In this document: one piece after another, positions 16,190-24,511 of the stretch | Position numbering within the stretch: the first letter of the stretch is position 1 | Layout of the letters: every line of letters begins with the position of its first letter | Origin: Vescimonas coprocola | GTDB lineage: Bacteria > Bacillota > Clostridia > Oscillospirales > Oscillospiraceae | Reading direction: 5' to 3' | Assembly: GCF_018408575.1 (NCBI RefSeq) | Contig: NZ_AP023418.1 | Location: 682,001-746,000, forward strand | Length of the DNA stretch: 64,000 nt | Notes under the pieces: generated by a model | What the model was told of the DNA's origin: nothing | The model's database searches: none | What the model saw: the letters and a program-made list of their open reading frames with translations, nothing else | Program-made: the position numbers and the translations under genes

Positions 16190-16420
16190 TGAAGGGAAAA
16201 AGGCAAGGCAGACCTGCCCCCAAGAGAGCCGACGTATGGTGTGAGTCGGCGGAGGTGCCTTGCTGTACTGGCCCCGGAGCCTCCTGCCTGAACAGGGCGG
16301 GACGTATGGCCTGCGTTAAAGCCGCCTGAGCGTGAGGGGGGAGAACCTCATCACGGAAGCAGGGTGGTACAGCGAGTTGCTTCGCCCCTGACCGCAGCAG
16401 CGGTCGGGGGCTTTTGTTTT
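16190..16420 (+). promoter_or_regulatory. T-box riboswitch, leucine type (specifier CUG)
   Basis: Classical T-box leader between its own promoter and leuS. The stem I AGAGAGCCG bulge is followed by a GTGTGAGTCGGC distal stem. The specifier position, by alignment to the usual 'A-NNN-GCC ... GAGCC' context, reads CTG at 16268-16270. The T-box AGGGTGGTACAGCG (16354-16367) contains TGGT to pair with the tRNA acceptor end. The terminator stem gcccctgaccgc/gcggtcgggggc (16384-16411) is followed by TTTTGTTTT. Uncharged tRNA-Leu should favour antitermination and leuS expression. Confidence 0.9.
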
Positions 16421-16457
16421 GTCAGGAAAAGACTGTAACATAAAAGGAGAAAACGAC

Positions 16458-18884
16458 ATGAAGTACGATTTTGCTGCCATCGAGAAAAAGTGGCAGAAGC
16501 GGTGGGAGGAGACCAAGCCCTACGCCGCCGTCACCGGGGACAAGCGCCCCAAGTTCTACGGCCTCATCGAGTTCCCCTACCCCTCCGGTCAGGGACTGCA
16601 CGTGGGCCATCCCCGGCCCTTCACGGCCATGGACATCGTCACTCGCAAAAAGCGTATGGAGGGCTACAACGTCCTGTACCCCATCGGCTTCGATGCCTTC
16701 GGCCTGCCCACGGAGAACTATGCCATCAAGAACCATATCCACCCCGCCATCGTCACCAAGCAGAACATCGCCAACTTCACCAGCCAGCTGAAAATGCTGG
16801 GCTACGGTTTCGATTGGGACCGCTGCATCGACACCACCGACCCCAGCTACTACAAGTGGACCCAGTGGATCTTCCAGCAGATGTTCAAGCGTGGCCTTGC
16901 CTATAAGACCACTATGCCCGTCAACTGGTGTACCAGCTGCAAGTGCGTGCTGGCCAACGAGGAAGTGGTCAACGGCGTCTGCGAGCGCTGCGGCAGCGAG
17001 GTCATCCGTAAGGAGAAGAGCCAGTGGATGCTGAAGATCACCGCCTACGCCCAGCGCCTGCTGGACGATCTGGAGGATGTGGACTACATCGAACGTGTCA
17101 AGATCCAGCAGCGCAACTGGATCGGCCGTTCCACCGGCGCCGAGATCACCTTCCAGACCAACATCGGTGACGAGGTCACCGTCTATACCACCCGTGCCGA
17201 TACCCTGTTCGGCACCTCCTATATGGTCATCTCCCCGGAGCATCCCCTGCTGAAGAACTGGCAGCCCCACATCAAGAACTGGGATGCCGTGGCCGCCTAT
17301 CAGGAGGAGGCTGCCCGCAAGTCCGACTTCGAGCGTGGTGAACTGAACAAGGAAAAGACTGGCGTCCGGCTGGAGGGCATCGAGGCCATCAATCCCGTCA
17401 CCCACAAGCCGCTGCCTCTGTTCGTCTCCGACTACGTCCTCATGGGCTACGGCACCGGCGTGGTCATGGGTGTCCCCGGCCACGATCAGCGTGACTGGGA
17501 GTTTGCCAAGAAGTTCGGCCTGCCCATCATCGAGGTGGTGCAGGGCGGCGACGTCACCAAGGAGGCCTTCGTGGCCAAGGATGACACCGCCATCATGGTC
17601 AACTCCGGCTTCCTCAACGGTATGACCGTCAAGGAGGCCATCCCCGCCATGAAGAAGTACGTGGTGGAGCAGGGCTTCGGCAAGGAGAAGGTGAACTTCA
17701 AGCTCCGTGACTGGGTGTTCTCCCGCCAGCGCTATTGGGGCGAGCCCATCCCTCTGGTGAACTGCGAAAAGTGCGGCTGGGTGCCGGTGCCGGAGGAGCA
17801 GCTGCCTGTGGTGCTGCCGCAGGTGGAGAGCTACGAGCCCACCGATGACGGCGAAAGCCCCCTCAGCAAGATGACCGATTGGGTCAACACTACCTGCCCC
17901 TGCTGCGGCGGCCCCGCCAAGCGGGAGACGGACACCATGCCCCAGTGGGCCGGCTCCAGCTGGTACTTCCTGCGCTATATGGACCCCCACAACGACAAGG
18001 CGCTGGCCAGCAAGGAGGCGCTGGATTATTGGAGCCCCGTGGACTGGTACAACGGCGGCATGGAGCATACCACTCTGCACCTGCTGTACTCCCGCTTCTG
18101 GCATAAGTTCCTCTATGACATCGGTGTGGTCCCCACCAAGGAACCCTACGCCAAGCGCACCAGCCACGGCATGATCCTTGGCGAGGGCGGCGAGAAGATG
18201 TCCAAGTCCCGCGGCAACGTGGTCAATCCCAACGATATCGTGGCCCAGTACGGCGCCGACACCATGCGTCTGCACATCATGTTCATTGGTGACTTCGAGA
18301 AGGCCGTCACATGGTCCAACGAGGCCGTCAAGGGCTCCAAGCGCTTCCTGGATCGCTGCTGGAACCTCATGGAGTTGGCGCAGGACAGCGATGAGATCTC
18401 CGGGAAGAACGCCTCCATCATCCACAAGACCATCAAGAAGGTCACCACCGACATCGACGACCTGAAGATGAACACCGCTATTGCCGCCCTCATGGCCATG
18501 GTCAACGAGTTCTACTCCTCCGGCCTGACCCGTGGCGACCTGCAGCAGCTGATGCTGATGCTCTCTCCCTTCGCCCCCCACATGGTGGAGGAGATGTGGG
18601 AGCTCACCGGCTACGCCGCCAAGACCGGCAAGATGGCCATGCAGATGCCTTGGCCCACTTGGGACGAGTCCAAGACCGTGGACTCCCACGTGGAGATGGC
18701 CGTGCAAATCAACGGCAAGCTCAAGGGTACCGTTACCGTGGCTATGGACAGCGACGAGGAGACGGTGAAGGCCGCCGCTCTGGCGCTGGATAAGGTTCAG
18801 AAGGCCGCCGACGGCATGACGGTCGTTAAGACCATTCTGGTGAAGAATAAGCTCATCAACCTCATCGTCAAGCCCGCCAAGTAA
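16458..18884 (+). CDS. leuS: leucine--tRNA ligase
   Basis: 808 residues, start at 16458 ([18 protein letters not shown]) after AAAAGGAG. Class I synthetase: the HIGH motif is seen as [18 protein letters not shown] as [16 protein letters not shown], with the CP1 editing domain between ([33 protein letters not shown]) and zinc-binding pairs [22 protein letters not shown]-terminal anticodon and [11 protein letters not shown] segments are complete. Controlled by the upstream T-box. Confidence 0.97.
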   Translation: MKYDFAAIEKKWQKRWEETKPYAAVTGDKRPKFYGLIEFPYPSGQGLHVGHPRPFTAMDIVTRKKRMEGYNVLYPIGFDAFGLPTENYAIKNHIHPAIVTKQNIANFTSQLKMLGYGFDWDRCIDTTDPSYYKWTQWIFQQMFKRGLAYKTTMPVNWCTSCKCVLANEEVVNGVCERCGSEVIRKEKSQWMLKITAYAQRLLDDLEDVDYIERVKIQQRNWIGRSTGAEITFQTNIGDEVTVYTTRADTLFGTSYMVISPEHPLLKNWQPHIKNWDAVAAYQEEAARKSDFERGELNKEKTGVRLEGIEAINPVTHKPLPLFVSDYVLMGYGTGVVMGVPGHDQRDWEFAKKFGLPIIEVVQGGDVTKEAFVAKDDTAIMVNSGFLNGMTVKEAIPAMKKYVVEQGFGKEKVNFKLRDWVFSRQRYWGEPIPLVNCEKCGWVPVPEEQLPVVLPQVESYEPTDDGESPLSKMTDWVNTTCPCCGGPAKRETDTMPQWAGSSWYFLRYMDPHNDKALASKEALDYWSPVDWYNGGMEHTTLHLLYSRFWHKFLYDIGVVPTKEPYAKRTSHGMILGEGGEKMSKSRGNVVNPNDIVAQYGADTMRLHIMFIGDFEKAVTWSNEAVKGSKRFLDRCWNLMELAQDSDEISGKNASIIHKTIKKVTTDIDDLKMNTAIAALMAMVNEFYSSGLTRGDLQQLMLMLSPFAPHMVEEMWELTGYAAKTGKMAMQMPWPTWDESKTVDSHVEMAVQINGKLKGTVTVAMDSDEETVKAAALALDKVQKAADGMTVVKTILVKNKLINLIVKPAK

Positions 18885-18888
18885 AAAC

Positions 18889-18930
18889 GCAGAAGCGCCG
18901 CCTCCCGCAAAGGGGACGGCGCTTATTCTG
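18889..18930 (+). terminator. weak terminator after leuS
   Basis: Stem aagcgccg.../...cggcgctt with an internal ctccc/ggggac pairing; the T-run is poor (ATTCTG). Confidence 0.45.
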
Positions 18931-19032
18931 CCCAAAAACCCCTTTTTCCCCGGAGAATGTGGTATTTTATGTAATGCTGCATAAGCACACTGCAAATATT
19001 TGCGTCAAATCGATGAAAATTGGCGTTCCCTC

Positions 19033-19061
19033 TTGCAATTTGCCGTAAGGAGTGCTAACAT
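19033..19061 (+). promoter_or_regulatory. possible promoter of the SipW-type protein gene
   Basis: TTGCAA (19033-19038), 17-base spacer, TAACAT (19056-19061), 84 bases before the ATG. Confidence 0.4.
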
Positions 19062-19144
19062 GCGTGTATAGACAGTGTGACGAAGGAACACTCCCTGTGC
19101 AAGCGCTCCATCGGTCACGCACAAGAAAATAGGAGGAAGATATC

Positions 19145-20587
19145 ATGACAAATCGCAAGTCCACCAAACGGGCCTTGCTGGGCAGCGTCATGGCCATGGT
19201 CTTGTGCCTGGCCATGTTGGTAGGCGCTACCTTTGCATGGTTCACCGACACCGCAAGCACGGGTGTCAACAAGATCCAGGCCGGTAATCTGGATATCGAG
19301 ATTCAGGACGAAAACGGCAATGCAATCAAAAATCTGGCATGGAAAACGCAGGAGGGTACCGCTTTTGACGAAGAGCAGAATCCCCTGTGGGAGCCGGGCT
19401 GCACCTATGAGCTGACCCCCTTCCAGATCGTCAACAAGGGCAATCTGGCCCTGAAGTACAAAATCGTTGTTACCGGTCTGGAGGGTGACTCTGGTCTGCT
19501 GAAGGTCATCACCTTTACCTATAAGACGGCGGATGGAACTGCCTTTGACATCCATCAGGAAGGTCACCTGACCGCCAAGGGTACGGATAAGGCATCGACC
19601 GGTCTGATCACCCTCACCGGTACGATGGATACCACCGCAGGCAATGATTACATGGGCAAGGAGCTCAAGAACATCACCATCACCGTGGTGGCTACGCAGG
19701 ACACCGTAGAGAGCGACAGCTTCAACAACAGATACGATAACGCTGCCGAGTATCCCGAAAAGGTACCCACCACCGTTACCGTTGCAACGGCTGAGGAGCT
19801 GAGAACGGCACTGACCACCCTCACGGATGCAGGCTCCGGCGACAACAAGGTCATCATCAACGAGGATATCACGCTGGCAGAGGGCGAGACCTGGACGCCC
19901 ATTACGGTGGATGGTTATCGTGGCGCCGGTGTCATTACGGTGGAGGGCAACGGCCATACCATCTCCGGCCTGAACAACGCTCTGTTCGCCGGCGGTTTTG
20001 CCGGTACCTCCGGTATCGTGATCAAGGATCTGACGTTGGATAAGATGACCATCAACGACAGCACCAATACGCAGGGCATCGGTGCATTCATCTGCAATGT
20101 GGATTCCATGCCGAAAATCGAATTGGTCAACTGCCATTTGACCAATTCCACCATCACCAGCACCGCTGGCGCTCGTGTGGGTGGCCTTGTGGGCTGGTCC
20201 TCCGGCTATAACAAACCCAATGACGGTCCGGTGGATACCTATGTGACCATCACCAAATGCTCTGTGGATAACTGCGAAATCACGGCCAAAGGCTCTGTGG
20301 GCGGTATCATCGGTCACGCCGGTGCAAACCCCGCCACCTATCACTCCATCACCGACTGCACGGTGACGAATACCAAACTGCACTCCACGGATGATGGTGG
20401 CTGGCGTGTCGGCGTAGTGGTGGGTACGGCCAATGTTGGCGAGGTCACCATCAACCATGCCGTTTCTACCGGCAATACCCTTGCACAGGACAGCAAGACC
20501 GCTCCTGCCGGTCAGAGCGAGCTGTACGGACGCTTTGTTCCCGGCACCACCGGTAAACTGACCATTGACGGCACTGCAATAAGCTAA
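19145..20587 (+). CDS. secreted protein with SipW-dependent-type signal and beta-helix region
   Basis: 480 residues, start after AGGAGG. The N-terminus (KRALLGSVMAMVLCLAMLVG followed by ATFAWFTDTAST) is the signal type of TasA/CalY-like proteins, cleaved by SipW-like signal peptidases; the AWFTD motif is characteristic. Residues 40-200 are a TasA/camelysin-like beta-sandwich (NLDIEIQDENG, GCTYELTPFQIVNKGNLALKYK). Residues 215-480 hold GLUG/pectate-lyase-like strands (HTISGLNNALFAGG, VGGLVGWSSGYN, VGGIIGHAG). Likely a surface fibre or matrix component (inference). No sipW gene is adjacent. Confidence 0.75.
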   Translation: MTNRKSTKRALLGSVMAMVLCLAMLVGATFAWFTDTASTGVNKIQAGNLDIEIQDENGNAIKNLAWKTQEGTAFDEEQNPLWEPGCTYELTPFQIVNKGNLALKYKIVVTGLEGDSGLLKVITFTYKTADGTAFDIHQEGHLTAKGTDKASTGLITLTGTMDTTAGNDYMGKELKNITITVVATQDTVESDSFNNRYDNAAEYPEKVPTTVTVATAEELRTALTTLTDAGSGDNKVIINEDITLAEGETWTPITVDGYRGAGVITVEGNGHTISGLNNALFAGGFAGTSGIVIKDLTLDKMTINDSTNTQGIGAFICNVDSMPKIELVNCHLTNSTITSTAGARVGGLVGWSSGYNKPNDGPVDTYVTITKCSVDNCEITAKGSVGGIIGHAGANPATYHSITDCTVTNTKLHSTDDGGWRVGVVVGTANVGEVTINHAVSTGNTLAQDSKTAPAGQSELYGRFVPGTTGKLTIDGTAIS

Positions 20588-20606
20588 ATCAGTACCGTTT
20601 TGAATG

Positions 20607-20641
20607 CAAGTCCCGCCTGTATCGACAGGCGGGACTTTTTT
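20607..20641 (+). terminator. intrinsic terminator
   Basis: Stem aagtcccgcctgt/acaggcgggactt with atcg loop and a TTTTTT run. Confidence 0.92.
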
Positions 20642-20672
20642 CGCAATTCCCGCCGTTTTTTCTGAAAATGCC

Positions 20673-20701
20673 TTGACAAGTACCATACTTCCCGGTATAA
20701 T
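20673..20701 (+). promoter_or_regulatory. consensus promoter of rpsU
   Basis: TTGACA (20673-20678), 17-base spacer, TATAAT (20696-20701): perfect sigma-A consensus, as expected for a ribosomal protein gene. Confidence 0.9.
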
Positions 20702-20782
20702 ATCCCCTGTTAAAGTCATGTATAGTGGCTCTTAAAGAGCACCCTGGAAATAGCCGGGTGCATCGGAGGGAGGGAAAAATAG

Positions 20783-20968
20783 ATGTCCGAAGTACACGTC
20801 AAGGAAGGCGAGTCCCTGGATAGCGCTCTGAAGCGTTTCAAGAGAAGCTGTGCGAAGGCTGGCGTTCTGGCTGAGGTGCGTAAGAGAGAGTGCTACGAAA
20901 GCCCCAGCGTGAAGCGCCGCAAGAAGTCCGAGGCTGCCCGCAAGAACAGAAACAAGAGATATTATTGA
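20783..20968 (+). CDS. rpsU: 30S ribosomal protein S21
   Basis: 61 residues. bS21 lies near the anti-Shine-Dalgarno end of 16S rRNA and helps initiation. The family pattern is plain: [39 protein letters not shown] and the basic tail [18 protein letters not shown]. It is monocistronic, between a consensus promoter and a strong terminator. Confidence 0.97.
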   Translation: MSEVHVKEGESLDSALKRFKRSCAKAGVLAEVRKRECYESPSVKRRKKSEAARKNRNKRYY

Positions 20969-20976
20969 TCTCACTG

Positions 20977-21012
20977 CGAAGGTCTGAGCATCTGCTCAGA
21001 CCTTCGTTTTTT
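20977..21012 (+). terminator. intrinsic terminator after rpsU
   Basis: Stem gaaggtctgagca/tgctcagaccttc with a 2-base loop and a GTTTTTT tail. The next gene is convergent, so it may serve both strands. Confidence 0.93.
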
Positions 21013-21027
21013 CAGATTTTCGATGCG

Positions 21028-21804
21028 TCAGCCTTCCCCGGTGAAGAGAAATCCCGTGAGATCCTCCACCTCCGGCAGCATCACGAACCCCTCCCGGATG
21101 CCCAGTACTTGCCCCATCTCCATTTTCCGCTTCAGCGTTCCGGCGTCATCAAAGAGAACAAAATGTGTCTGTCCGCCCCGGCGATAGGTGAAGTACCGGG
21201 CGCACAGATCCTCGGCGTAGAACACGGACCGTCCCTGCATCCGTATGGACAGCTCCTCCCGACTCAGCCGCACCCCCTCGCCGCTGGGGCAGGGCAGGGG
21301 GAAGTCCATCATCAGCCGCTCCAGATCCAACGCCAGCCGCTGAGCGCCGTAGGCGGCGCAGGCCTCCTCCAGACGACCCTGCAGGCTGCCGCCGGAGAGG
21401 GCGGTACACAGCAGCACCACCGTCTCCGGCGAGGCAGCGGCGTAGATCTCCGGCACATAGAGGCGGCGGCCGTAGGCCGTCAGCAGCGGCGCCAGCTGCC
21501 GGATCAGGGCCGCCCGATCCTCCGCCCACCGGCCCTCCGGCAGCTCCTCCAGATCCAGCACTATCCCGGAAAAGCCCCGCCGCAGGCACACCCGCACCAG
21601 CTGACGGGCCAGCGGCTCCGGCTGCTCCACTGCCGGGGCCTGTCGGTCAGATACCACCATCAGGCCACCCCGCAGCGCCGCCGGGAGGGGCGCTGCCAGC
21701 AGCTGGGAGCCCGGCCCGATGCGGTAGGCCGCATGGGCCAGCTGGGCTGTGGCGGCTCTGGCCTGCGCCAGCCGGTCCGGTGCGGCGGTGAGATACAGCG
21801 TCAT
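21028..21804 (-). CDS. uncharacterized protein, possible TIM-barrel (GH18-like) fold
   Basis: 258 residues on the minus strand with an AAGGGGG SD before ATG 21804. No signal peptide. The segment RRGFSGIVLDLEELP (about 77-91) resembles the 'GxDGIxLDxE' strand of GH18 chitinase-like barrels, and the mix of short strands and helices fits such a fold. A catalytic glutamate is present in LDLEE, but the rest of the family signature is not clear. The C-terminal part (RRGGQTHFVLFDDAGTLKRK) is unlike the enzyme. Function unknown. It is divergent from the YqeG gene. Confidence 0.6.
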   Translation of the reverse strand: MTLYLTAAPDRLAQARAATAQLAHAAYRIGPGSQLLAAPLPAALRGGLMVVSDRQAPAVEQPEPLARQLVRVCLRRGFSGIVLDLEELPEGRWAEDRAALIRQLAPLLTAYGRRLYVPEIYAAASPETVVLLCTALSGGSLQGRLEEACAAYGAQRLALDLERLMMDFPLPCPSGEGVRLSREELSIRMQGRSVFYAEDLCARYFTYRRGGQTHFVLFDDAGTLKRKMEMGQVLGIREGFVMLPEVEDLTGFLFTGEG

Positions 21805-21816
21805 GTTCAGTCCCCC

Positions 21817-21845
21817 TTGTCATCCGGCGGATTTCATGGTATGAT
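21817..21845 (+). promoter_or_regulatory. promoter of the YqeG-type gene
   Basis: TTGTCA (21817-21822), 17-base spacer, TATGAT (21840-21845). Confidence 0.6.
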
Positions 21846-21940
21846 AGCGCTGACAGGCAGAGAGAAGGGTCGGAATGATGCGGAGAGATTCTCTTTGCCC
21901 GAGGATACCATAGGCAGATTATGTAGGCAGGAGCGGATGT

Positions 21941-22444
21941 ATGCGAGTATCATTGGTGCCGGACCGGCTGTTTGAAACCTATGAGGAGATCACCCCGGAG
22001 TATCTGCGGCAGCGGGGTATCCGTCTGCTGCTGAGCGATCTGGACTATACGCTGGCTCCTAAGTACGTCCCTCACCCGGACGACCGGGTAAGGGAGTGGC
22101 TGCGCCGCATGGAGGAAGGCGGGGTGCAGGTGATGATCCTGTCCAACAACCGCTCCTCCCACCGGGTGGAGACCTTTTGCCGAGAGTTGGGCATCCCCTA
22201 TGTGGGCCATGCACAGAAGCCCCGCACCACGGGCTTCCGCCGGGCTATGGAGCGGGCCGGAGTCACCGCCGCCGAGACGGCCATGCTGGGGGATAAGCTG
22301 CTGACGGATATGCTGGGGGCCAATCTGGCGGGGGTACTGGCCCTGATGGTGGAGCCTGCCGGAGGGCCGAAGGGTGCATGGAACTGGGTGCTCCACGCCT
22401 TGCAGGCGCCCTTTAAGGCCGTCTGCCGCCGCCGGCATACATAA
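21941..22444 (+). CDS. YqeG-family HAD phosphatase
   Basis: 167 residues, HAD superfamily subfamily IIIA. Motif I is LLSDLDYTLAPK (about 31-42, two aspartates), motif II is MILSNNRSSHR, and motif IV lies in AMLGDKLLTDMLGANLAG. The N-terminal VPDRLFETYEEITPEYLRQR is typical of YqeG proteins, whose physiological substrate is not settled. A start at 21941 fits the family. efp follows with its own promoter. Confidence 0.88.
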   Translation: MRVSLVPDRLFETYEEITPEYLRQRGIRLLLSDLDYTLAPKYVPHPDDRVREWLRRMEEGGVQVMILSNNRSSHRVETFCRELGIPYVGHAQKPRTTGFRRAMERAGVTAAETAMLGDKLLTDMLGANLAGVLALMVEPAGGPKGAWNWVLHALQAPFKAVCRRRHT

Positions 22445-22480
22445 TTTCCCCGGAAAGCGGGAAAAAATATGGCAAAGCCC

Positions 22481-22509
22481 TTGCCAAAACGGGACATATC
22501 ATGTAAAAT
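22481..22509 (+). promoter_or_regulatory. promoter of efp
   Basis: TTGCCA (22481-22486), 17-base spacer, TAAAAT (22504-22509). Confidence 0.65.
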
Positions 22510-22589
22510 ACAACTGCTATGCAAATTCATGAATCCGAGGAAATACTCCCACAGAAGGAGATTTTCTCATAATATGGGAGGATACAACT

Positions 22590-23156
22590 ATGGCAACTAT
22601 TACTGCCGGTGATTTCAGAAACGGCAAGACCTTCGAGTACGAGGGCAAGATCATGACGGTCGTGGAGTTCCAGCACGTCAAGCCCGGCAAGGGCGCTGCC
22701 TTCGTCCGCACCAAGATGAAGAACGTGGTGACCGGCGCCGTCACCGAGACTTCCTTCAACCCCACCGCTAAGTTCGAGGAGGCCTTCGTGGAGCGCAAGG
22801 ACATGGCTTACAGCTACAACGACGGCGACCTGTACTACTTCATGGATCAGGAGACCTATGACATGGTCCCCCTGAACAAGGATATTCTGGGCGACGCCTT
22901 CCGCTTCGTCACCGAGAACACCGTCTGCAAGGTGCTGAGCTACAAGGGCAGCGTCTTTGGCCTGGAGTGTCCCAACTTCATGGATCTGGAGGTCACCGAG
23001 ACCGAGCCCGGTCTGGCCGGCAACACCGCCACCAACACCCTCAAGCCCGCCACCGTGGAGACCGGCGCTGAGGTGAAGGTGCCCCTGTTCATCAACATCG
23101 GTGATAAGATCAGTATCGACACCCGTACCGGCGAGTACATCGGCCGGGCCAAGTAA
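22590..23156 (+). CDS. efp: elongation factor P
   Basis: 188 residues. EF-P relieves ribosome stalling at polyproline. The tip loop is [13 protein letters not shown] with Lys34 at the modification position. Three OB-like domains are complete to the C-terminal [20 protein letters not shown]. No beta-lysylation or other modification gene is in the window. Followed 35 bp later by the CD1247-type gene. Confidence 0.97.
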   Translation: MATITAGDFRNGKTFEYEGKIMTVVEFQHVKPGKGAAFVRTKMKNVVTGAVTETSFNPTAKFEEAFVERKDMAYSYNDGDLYYFMDQETYDMVPLNKDILGDAFRFVTENTVCKVLSYKGSVFGLECPNFMDLEVTETEPGLAGNTATNTLKPATVETGAEVKVPLFINIGDKISIDTRTGEYIGRAK

Positions 23157-23191
23157 GGAAAGGACCACCGTACTTAGAAAGGAGAACAAAC

Positions 23192-23614
23192 ATGGAGATT
23201 TCTGAGAAGGTAGCGTATCTGAAGGGTCTGGCCGAGGGGCTGGCTCTGGACACCGAGTCCAAGGAGGGCAAGCTCATTGCCGCCATCATCGACGTGTTGG
23301 ACGATATGTCCGGGAAGTTCGAGGATCTGGAGGACGAGCTGTGCGACGTGGAGGACGGTCTGGACGCCGTCAGCGACGACCTGTGCGAGGTGGAGGAGGC
23401 CCTCTACGAGCTGGAGGACGATGACGACGAGTATGACGAGGACGAGGATGACGACGAGGAGTACTTCGAGACCACCTGCCCCGTCTGCGAGGAGGAGATC
23501 GTGTTCGACGAGGACACGCTGGAGAGCGGCGAGATCCGCTGCCCCAACTGCGGCGAGAAGCTGGAGTTCGACCTGAGCGATCTGGCGGATGCCGAGGATG
23601 AAGACGAGGAGTAA
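23192..23614 (+). CDS. CD1247-type acidic protein with zinc ribbon
   Basis: 140 residues, SD AAGGAG. Residues 1-70 form a helical region (VAYLKGLAEGLALDTESKEG, then heptad-like acidic coiled coil). A run of Asp/Glu follows (about 72-91), then a zinc ribbon CPVCEEEIVFDE...CPNCGEKLEF with four cysteines. This matches the 'CD1247 N-terminal domain' family of Clostridia, of unknown function. It is probably co-transcribed with efp, since no promoter or terminator separates them. Confidence 0.8.
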   Translation: MEISEKVAYLKGLAEGLALDTESKEGKLIAAIIDVLDDMSGKFEDLEDELCDVEDGLDAVSDDLCEVEEALYELEDDDDEYDEDEDDDEEYFETTCPVCEEEIVFDEDTLESGEIRCPNCGEKLEFDLSDLADAEDEDEE

Positions 23615-23643
23615 GCAGCTGACTTGCGGCAAAAATAGCGATG

Positions 23644-23677
23644 AAAAGGCCCGGCGCATGATGCGCCGGGCCTTTTT
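23644..23677 (+). terminator. intrinsic terminator after the efp unit
   Basis: Stem aaaggcccggcgca/tgcgccgggccttt with tga loop and TTTTT. It also lies just past the end of the convergent GNAT gene, so it may serve both. Confidence 0.93.
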
Positions 23678-23729
23678 GCGTGCTGTATGGGGGAGTGCTG
23701 GGGCCGCAAGGCGGTGGATGGCGTACAGG

Positions 23730-24224
23730 TCACGGGCGGTCTGCCGTCCAATGGTATGCCAGCCGGGGCGTTCCGTCCCGCACATGGATCGTGCCGCAGG
23801 GGAGGAAGCCGTTCTCCTCCAGCAAATGCTGCATGGTGCGGTTGTCGGCGTGGGTATCCGCTCGGACATTCCGGGAAATGGCCTTGCAGTAGTCCGCAGC
23901 ACAGCGGAAGAGACCGTGTGTCCGGCCGTCCCCGGCCAGACGGTGGATGGTGAGGTAGGGGGCGTCGTTCCGCCAGGCACCCTCTATCCGGGAATAGGTG
24001 GGTTCGGGGGTATCCAGCAGCGCAAACACCCCATGTATCCCGGCTTCATCGCTAAGGACCCGGCAGATGCCCTGAGCGATATCGGAGCGGATCAGCTCCG
24101 GCGACGGATAGGAGCGGCCCCACTGGGTGGGATTTCCGGTTTGCAGCATATATTCCTGCGCCGTGCGATAGATGGCCATAAGCTGCGGCTGATCGGCGAC
24201 AGCGGCTCTGCGGATGGTCAGCAT
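23730..24224 (-). CDS. GNAT-family N-acetyltransferase
   Basis: 164 residues, AAAGGAG SD before ATG 24224. It begins MLTIRRAAVADQPQLMAIYR, the usual GNAT strand 1/helix 1. The acetyl-CoA region is GDGRTHGLFRCAADYC (in place of Q/RxxGxG/A, somewhat degenerate), followed by VRADTHADNRTMQHLLEENGF, the typical last helix and strand. The substrate is unknown. It has its own minus-strand promoter at 24269-24297. Confidence 0.82.
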   Translation of the reverse strand: MLTIRRAAVADQPQLMAIYRTAQEYMLQTGNPTQWGRSYPSPELIRSDIAQGICRVLSDEAGIHGVFALLDTPEPTYSRIEGAWRNDAPYLTIHRLAGDGRTHGLFRCAADYCKAISRNVRADTHADNRTMQHLLEENGFLPCGTIHVRDGTPRLAYHWTADRP

Positions 24225-24268
24225 GGAGGGCTCCTTTCATGGTGGAGATGTACATCGTTGATAAGGAG

Positions 24269-24297
24269 AGTATAGCATATCCGGGCGGCCGCCGCAA
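24269..24297 (-). promoter_or_regulatory. promoter of the GNAT gene
   Basis: On the minus strand: TTGCGG (24297-24292), 17-base spacer, TATACT (24274-24269). Confidence 0.6.
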
Positions 24298-24346
24298 GAA
24301 CGCATCGGATGGTTGGAAGGGACTTTCATAAGCTGCGGAAAAGGCT

Positions 24347-24381
24347 GAAAAAAGCGCACGGGATAGCCCGTGCGCTTTTTC
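24347..24381. terminator. isolated terminator-like hairpin before the glg operon
   Basis: Stem aaaaagcgcacggg/cccgtgcgcttttt with an ata(g) loop, A-run and T-run on both sides, so it can act in both directions. No gene ends here on either strand; it lies between the GNAT promoter and the glg promoter and may act as an insulator or be part of an unseen transcript. Confidence 0.7.
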
Positions 24382-24424
24382 GTTGTGGGATTCGTAGAAA
24401 TGGTGTCTTGACGGCCACCGGCGC

Positions 24425-24453
24425 TTGACGGGGGGAGGGGATTGGAGTAAAAT
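24425..24453 (+). promoter_or_regulatory. promoter of the glg operon
   Basis: TTGACG (24425-24430), 17-base spacer, TAAAAT (24448-24453), 58 bases before glgB. Confidence 0.65.
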
Positions 24454-24511
24454 AAGCCCACAAAGGTGGGGTAGGGGAGTTTGCGCCTGCCCCAGAGACG
24501 GAGGGGAGAGC

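Noticed and set aside
16422-18995. Long minus-strand frame opposite leuS (857 codons)
   Set aside because: Low-complexity Gly/Leu/His-rich shadow; leuS has all synthetase motifs and a T-box.
20890-21975. Plus-strand frame running from rpsU through the opposite-strand gene
   Set aside because: It starts inside rpsU, crosses a strong terminator, and is Gln/Arg/Ala-rich shadow of 21028-21804.
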